Assembly (NCBI GenBank): GCA_907163345.1
Contig: CAJQUN010000401.1
Location: forward strand, 434,001 to 498,000
DNA from: Haberlea rhodopensis
Taxonomy: Eukaryota > Streptophyta > Magnoliopsida > Lamiales > Gesneriaceae
Direction of reading: 5' to 3'
Length of the DNA stretch: 64,000 nt
The notes under the pieces were generated by a model. That model ran no database searches and was not told the origin of the DNA. It saw only the letters and a list, made by a program, of their open reading frames with translations. Made by a program: the position numbers and the translations under genes. This document shows positions 58,597-64,000 of the stretch, piece after piece (position 1 is the stretch's first letter; each line of letters opens with the position of its first letter).

Positions 58597-60361
58597 AATG
58601 ATTTGAATAATTTATTGGTAGTTAGTTGTTTATTACATGAATTTTTATCACATTATTGACCAGGAGTACTTATATTGGGAAAAGGAAGGCTTTATTTCAT
58701 ATAATTGATAAGTGATAATATTGTACTGATATGAAATTGTTGAATTTGTATAGAGTCTTCACGAACAACAGTAGAAAGATGAGGATAACTTTATCTTAAT
58801 TCTATACAGTCAGGTAAATAGAGACGTACGAAGATCAACGGTAATTGTGTGATTGTGGTGGTTTAAACAAATATAGTTGAATGGTTAAAGTGTAGTTGTT
58901 ATAGTAAAGCGGGTAGAAAGTGCCTCTATTATAATTCAAAACGGGGACAAAGTGTCGCTGTTAAAGTCAAAGCGGGACAAAGTGCCGTTGTTTGTTATAA
59001 TGCAGTTGTTATAACAAGCAGGTACAAACTGCCGTTGTTATAATCAAAGCATGTATGTATTCGTTGTAGTTAAATGAGCAATGGTATGATAATTAAGAAA
59101 TATATGTAATTGGAAATTTATGTTGCATTCTTATTATATGACTTTTGGGAAGACTTTAGGAATAGAGACAACATATCTAAAAAAATAAAAAATTCAAAAA
59201 GATTATGAATCCTGACAAAGCACATTTAAAAAAGATAATATAGAAAACCATATTCTAAATTTTTCAATAAAATATTTGATCAAATGGGTTGTTCATTTAT
59301 TTCTTTGAACTAGGTCCCACCCATTAAAAAGACTCGCGAGTCAACTAAATATTTAAATGTGACCAAGAAGGAATTTTTTTCTTGCCCATCAAGTCGATTA
59401 AAGAAAGCACTAATTCAAGGATCAAGATCACGCCTATAAGGTAGCCCCATTTATTCCTTTATCAACCAAAAAAAAAAAAAAAAGCAATTGAAACACCTGT
59501 TCTTCATCAATCACATAAGTTTATTTACCGATCAACATAATATTTTATAGAGGTGAACGCCGGCCAAAACCACATCACCCATCAAGGTTTTCTTTTGTTT
59601 TAAGAAACGACCATGTCATTCTTTTCATGGTTTTTGAGGCACTTCTTCAGGTCATTCACTTCACAAGCATCTGATGATTCCAGCATAAGCATTTGCCACA
59701 CGAAATTACCATCTTCTGCTGTGGAAAAAGGTTACACAAAATCTCAAAATGCTCCAATTTTAGTTCCTTATTTCCCAACAAATTCCAAGCATTCGTGCCT
59801 GTAAAGATGTTGATTGATTAAAGGGTCATCGCCCTTAGAGGTGAACTGACATAAACCTCTCCTGCTGGAAATGTTTGAGTTTGAAATCAGGTTAAAACAA
59901 AAATCCGACCCCATTGTAATAAAAAAAGACGTTTATTAAAGTTGGTATGTTAGTGACATATTTTCAGTCCATGAATATGAGTTGGGCAGAAGTAAACATT
60001 ACTAGTCATTTTGATGAACGGTCTTGATTATATATACGTACATCAATAATATTCAAATCATTTGAATTATTGGTTGCTCTAAATATTTTTTGCATATTGT
60101 ATGTATAATTGATATTGACTAAACTTGGAGTTGACGAATTAGATAAGAGTGGTGGTTTAGAGCTATGAACTCTATCCATATAAGAAGGCACTGACGAATC
60201 TATATCTTAGGTGGGGCAACTGTCCCCTAAAAAAAAATAAACTTGTTTATTACCTTAAAAAACTTTATTTGTAAAAAAAAAAACCGAATACTTTTATAAA
60301 AATAATAAGCAAAAAATTGTCATGTTTGCAGACGTCTGCTTTGAAAAAATAATAAACAGAA
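58597..60361 (+). repeat. Segmental duplication, copy B
   Basis: Shorter copy of 53350-57185, lacking the solo LTR and two further internal segments. Alignable blocks are as listed for copy A. Many point differences and small indels in non-coding parts show that the duplication is not very recent. Confidence 0.9.
59613..59804 (+). CDS. Small protein with C-terminal YFPxNS signature, 63 aa (copy B)
   Basis: One residue different from the copy at 56.4 kb (Tyr instead of Cys). It keeps start, stop, the MSFFSWFL start and the APILVPYFPTNSKHSCL end. A TATA-like CCTATAAG is retained upstream near 59433. Both duplicates being open is what one expects if they are genes rather than chance frames. Function unknown. 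Confidence 0.65.
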   Translation: MSFFSWFLRHFFRSFTSQASDDSSISICHTKLPSSAVEKGYTKSQNAPILVPYFPTNSKHSCL

Positions 60362-61251
60362 ATAAGGATGAAAATTATTTACGAAAAGTAATTGTAAAAA
60401 TTATAAAAAAGAGATTTATAAGTTAATTAAGGGGGAAAAAAGAATATAGGAGATCGTAAGCCCCGTTCGGTTGAGTTATAAGCTCCAAGTGTATAACTGT
60501 GACAATCGGCCAACGTTTCCGAAGTAGCCGGTTATGGGCTCCACACGTGTCTCAGCCCTTGAAACCAGCAAATTCGGAAGGACTCGTTTCCGAGCCCGCA
60601 TCTCTGCGGCTTTACGGCCCGGGGACTTTCCTGAGCCCAACCCACTGAATGTGGGTGTAAGGCCCGTACACTCCGTCTCCTATATGTCTACAAATGACAG
60701 ATTTTTCTTTTAAAAACTTGAGTAATAATACTTTTTATTCAATGTGGTACAGAAGCAATCAAAACCGACCAAGCGAAGAACCTTAGCCTTACGACGGCAC
60801 TCCTGTGGCCATGCAATCCCCGTCACTATCGACGATCAATCCATGGCAGCAGCAACAGTGCGTGCCACCATCAGCTGTAGGGCCAGTGGTTCCGCTCCTA
60901 TCGAAGTAATTGCACCAAGGAGACTACACATATAACTCTGAAAATCAAGAAGTACTTCTGGCATTAAACATCGGAAAGCAGCACGGAGCTCTGAGGCAGT
61001 ATTGCGATGAGCTCCGTCGAACGAATGAGCCGGTGTTAAGCCATCAGGCAGGCGGAGGCGGCTATCAACGTGGAACTTCAGGAGGTGTACGAGAATGGAG
61101 AACCAAGCCCAACGAAATATGCATAGTAAGACCCATAACTAAAGGCAGCCCAAATCCATAATGAAGGGCCAAGCCCAACGAGAAATGACATTAATAACGG
61201 GAATAATAATGAAATGAATAATGTAAAATTATTATTAAAATATTTAATAAA
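60362..61251. other. Unidentified GC-richer block
   Basis: Positions 60460-60690 and 60740-61170 are markedly richer in GC than their surroundings. ORFs at 60744-60935 and 60910-61161 have no recognised family and overlap in different frames. GCCAAGCCCAACGA-like words occur at 61100 and 61169. Probably old element sequence; no ends found. Confidence 0.3.
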
Positions 61252-61472
61252 TCTTACTATCTTATAATGCATAAGCCCCTTATAATAACTACCTTGGTAT
61301 GACAAATTTGAATTTACCAAACTATCCCTCCAATGGTTTGTTGTGGTTTTTTGTTGCATCTTTTGAATTGTAATATTAACCAATGTATATGTCTCATTTA
61401 TTCATTACACGAATCAATTCATATGCATTATATATTATGTTACACACGCAACGCGTGTGCGTCGTCTACTAG
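61252..61472 (+). mobile_element. Small non-autonomous Helitron
   Basis: 5' TC at 61252 (A|TCTTACTATCTTATAATGC) and 3' CTAG at 61469-61472 followed by T, i.e. insertion between A and T. A perfect 7-bp hairpin (CACACGC-AAC-GCGTGTG, 61443-61459) stands 9 nt before CTAG, as required for a Helitron terminator. About 221 bp, AT-rich and without coding capacity. Confidence 0.75.
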
Positions 61473-61607
61473 TATTTATTATTTTTTAAATTCAATTACC
61501 GTAAAAAAAGAAGTTCCACTTCCAATGATAATTAAAAGTAAATTACCCTTTTAAAAATTTGAAATCAAACTATCACCCAAATTTCAAAAACCCAAAACCA
61601 ATACAAA

Positions 61608-61617
61608 ATCTCGCGCC
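61608..61617 (+). promoter_or_regulatory. E2F-like site in the leader of the proline-rich gene
   Basis: ATCTCGCGCC, close to the E2F consensus TTTSGCGC, about 11-20 bp before the ATG at 61628. Confidence 0.45.
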
Positions 61618-61627
61618 AGCGTAACCT

Positions 61628-64000
61628 ATGGCGCTCTCCGCCGCTCCTCCCCCACCCGATCCGCCTCCATCCCCCACCACAACCGCCACCGCCGCCACCT
61701 CCGCCTCCACCACCGCAACAGCTCGACCCCTTTTTCAAAATCCGTCGGGACTCTCAAACCCTCTCCCCTTTTACAGTCCTTCAACTAGACTCCCCTCCAA
61801 TTTCAACCCTAATTATACACAAGTAGCCCCCAGACCCCCTCAGGAGCCTTCGCAGCCTCTCTATCCTGTCGCGTCCTCTGGACGTGGCTTCCTCCATAGA
61901 CCAGTGACGATACCTGCATCACTACCAGTTTCGAGGCGGCCATTCTTGTTCCCTTATGCGGATCCGGGTCAAGGAAATTTGGGTTTCGTTAGACCCACCT
62001 ACCTGCCCCACTGTCACATAGGATCTGCCCCTGGTTCTGTTGCTGTTGCCGCAGCGGTTTCACCGGCCTGTGGGACGGGTGGAGGGATGATTCCTGGCGT
62101 TGTCAAAGGAATTCCTGTCTCAACTTCCCATCAGCAAAAGGTTCTTCAGGTTTTATATTTGAAATATCATTCATGAGTTTTGTTTTTTTCTCGTTGTAAT
62201 GGATGACCTAGCTGCTTGGCTCCGTATGGGTCATACCTTTTCATTTTAATATTAATATTGAGGGGCTGTCTGAAAAGAAATAGAGAACCGACATGAAATC
62301 TTATGTAACATATCTTTTTATTTATTCATTTGTGCCTAAGATATATCTTGTTGATTTTACATTATTCTTAGTAAGAGGAAATGCCCATTTTGAGTTAATG
62401 GCTTGAATGAAATTAGGAGTAATGCTTATCATGGACGTTACAAAAACAAAGCAAAGTTGGGTTTGGACGTTGGTGTATTTTTAATCAGTGTTGAGGTGTT
62501 AGTTTGAGTAAGGGCTTGTGATTCGTTTGTGAACAACACATGGTGGTTGAAAATCTGCTTTTCAGAATCTAAATAGGCATGAATAAGCAAGCATTTTTAT
62601 GTATCAATTCCATAAGGTGCATTCTTTGATTGCTCTCGAGCCTTAAGATCTTGGCTTTATTCCTTCTATATTATAGGCTGCAACAATGCGCATTTGTCTC
62701 AGTGCCATCCCAATGCATGTTTGCGTGTGTGAGATATTGTAGCGAACTCATATATGTATCCAAAATGTGCTACAATTTTTATGATGCATTTATCTTAATT
62801 GTCTTTCATTAGTACCTTTCTGTACCTTATTAGGGTCTTCCTCCAGTTTCAGTATTGGATAGGCACAGCCACACAGACCCTAGGTGAATTTTTTACTTCT
62901 TGCTTTCTCATGTTTTTAGTTCTGGCCGCATTCCCTCTCTTTTTAAATTTTCACAGTTTGCTTTATTTGTTTGGTGGACAGAAACAAGGATGATACTTTT
63001 GCAGTTATCCTAGATCGGAAGGTAAAATGGTCATTACATTAAATATGCATCTCTGGATGTTGTTTCAGGCATACACATTTGTATATATATATATATCTTT
63101 TCAGATCTATTTGTTTCCACGAGAGAAATTGATGTTTCTTTTCCACAGGCAATGATTGGAATGCATACAGTATATTAAAAAAAATTCCAACGAATTTGTA
63201 ACCATAGACAATAACTGGCCACTTACTCGCCAACTCTTGCCTAATATTTTTCTGTAATTTTTTTGTTGGTGAACATTTTGTCACAGGTCCGAATATCTGA
63301 TAATGCTTCTCTTTATTCCCTCTGTCGGTCTTGGTTGAGGAATGGTTTTCCTGAAGAAACTCAGGCATGCTCCTGGAAACTCTCTGATTCCATTCTCATG
63401 CTTTGTTATGCATTTACTCCTTTAATTAGTTGTTGACACCAATAACCGGCACAAACTTTGAAAATGTTCCATCTGCCAGATAGATTAAGCTTCTTGCCCT
63501 TGTGGTGGGACAAACTTTTTCCCCACGTCATGGAGTTTTAAGTAAAGGCAGTTAAGTATTAATGGGGAATGAAATTTTCAGTCATATGCTGCAACTTTGC
63601 AATTTTGTTTTCTCAATATATTATAGTTTTGGGAAAAAAATGTTGCATAGAGGTTGTTTTCAATTTCATCTTGGAACTGAACCTGCAATGATACAAGTTT
63701 TTGATCCATACTTTTTCCTATCATCCTATGCATGAGATGAATTACGATGGTTTCTTGACCATCTTCCTTCTTTCCGCAGATTGACTATAATTTGTTTGAA
63801 TATTTTATTCTTGAGGCACATAGTGCACCTTACCTTCATATTTTCCATCTTGAACATTATTTGTAAGAATGCGAAGAGGTCTTTAATCATTTGAGTTACT
63901 GGTTAATTTCAATGAATTCTTTAATCTGTTTTTATCTTTCAATAGCAGTCCCAGTATGTTGAGACTGAAAAGTCTCTTCCCAGACCTTTGCCTGCTGCTG
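61628..64000 (+). CDS. Proline-rich protein, 5' part; possibly LIN37-like
   Basis: Exon 1 runs 61628 to about 62149 (donor after VLQ; an earlier donor after QQK is possible). Then 62834-62883 (GLPPVSVLDRHSHTDP), 62982-63021 (NKDDTFAVILDRK), 63287-63364 (VRISDNASLYSLCRSWLRNG) and a last visible exon from 63946 or 63949 (SQYVETEKSLPRPLPAA), cut by the window end. Phases are compatible throughout. Exon 1 is Ala/Pro/Thr/Ser-rich and disordered. The LYSLCRSWLRNG block resembles what I recall of LIN37-type DREAM-complex subunits, but this is uncertain. The intron after 63364 begins with GC, not GT. An E2F-like site lies just before the ATG. The gene is incomplete here. Confidence 0.7.

Noticed and set aside
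60744..61161. Two overlapping ORFs in the GC-richer block
   Set aside because: No family resemblance and they overlap in different frames; kept only as an unidentified region.

Overview
The window is nuclear DNA from a flowering plant, almost certainly a eudicot. Genes are AT-rich and carry GT-AG introns, and several encode proteins that are plant-specific or plant-like: a WIP zinc finger, a dirigent protein, an arabinogalactan peptide, a DRT100-type LRR protein and plant histone H3.1. Much of the rest is decayed mobile DNA. No bacterial, organellar or CRISPR features are seen. I do not place the species further.

Layout. 0.8-1.5 kb: dirigent gene (-). 5.1-5.7 kb: terminal-inverted-repeat element. 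6.4 kb: small conserved-looking ORF (+). 7.9-9.6 kb: broken multi-exon gene (-). 10.4-11.6 kb: endogenous pararetrovirus remnant (-). 11.6-13.2 kb: copia LTR, primer-binding site and broken gag. 14.0-18.0 kb: two-exon WIP-type C2H2 gene (+) with a dead RTE-like LINE in its intron. 18.8 kb: AG peptide (+). 20.8-23.2 kb: non-autonomous LTR element with two 25-bp minisatellites. 25.3-27.3 kb: LSM7 (-, five coding exons). 28.3-29.7 kb: ribosomal protein eL31 (+). 31.9-33.0 kb: DRT100-like LRR protein (-). 34.5-36.9 kb: short copia element with both LTRs (-). 38.5-42.4 kb: SURP/G-patch splicing-factor-like gene (+, eight coding exons). 43.6-44.0 kb: lipid-transfer-type 8-Cys protein (-). 45.8-46.2 kb: histone H3.1 (-). 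47.5-48.65 kb: TRIM-like element. 51.7-60.4 kb: three copies of a very small gene, two of them in a segmental duplication. 61.3-61.5 kb: small Helitron. 61.6 kb to the end: 5' part of a proline-rich multi-exon gene (+).

The housekeeping genes (LSM7, eL31, SURP/G-patch, H3.1) serve RNA processing, translation and chromatin. They are independent transcription units, not an operon, and I see no joint pathway.

The most interesting region is 51.7-60.4 kb. It holds a 54-aa ORF and two nearly identical 63-aa ORFs that share a C-terminal API-x-x-x-YFP-x-NS-x-x-S-x-L signature. The two 63-aa genes lie in diverged copies of one segment. One copy carries a 1.5-kb solo LTR with a perfect 5-bp target duplication, and the other retains the empty site. 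That LTR is packed with self-complementary CGATCGATC motifs.

All exon structures were read by eye from splice signals, reading frame and family resemblance. No alignment or database search was run.
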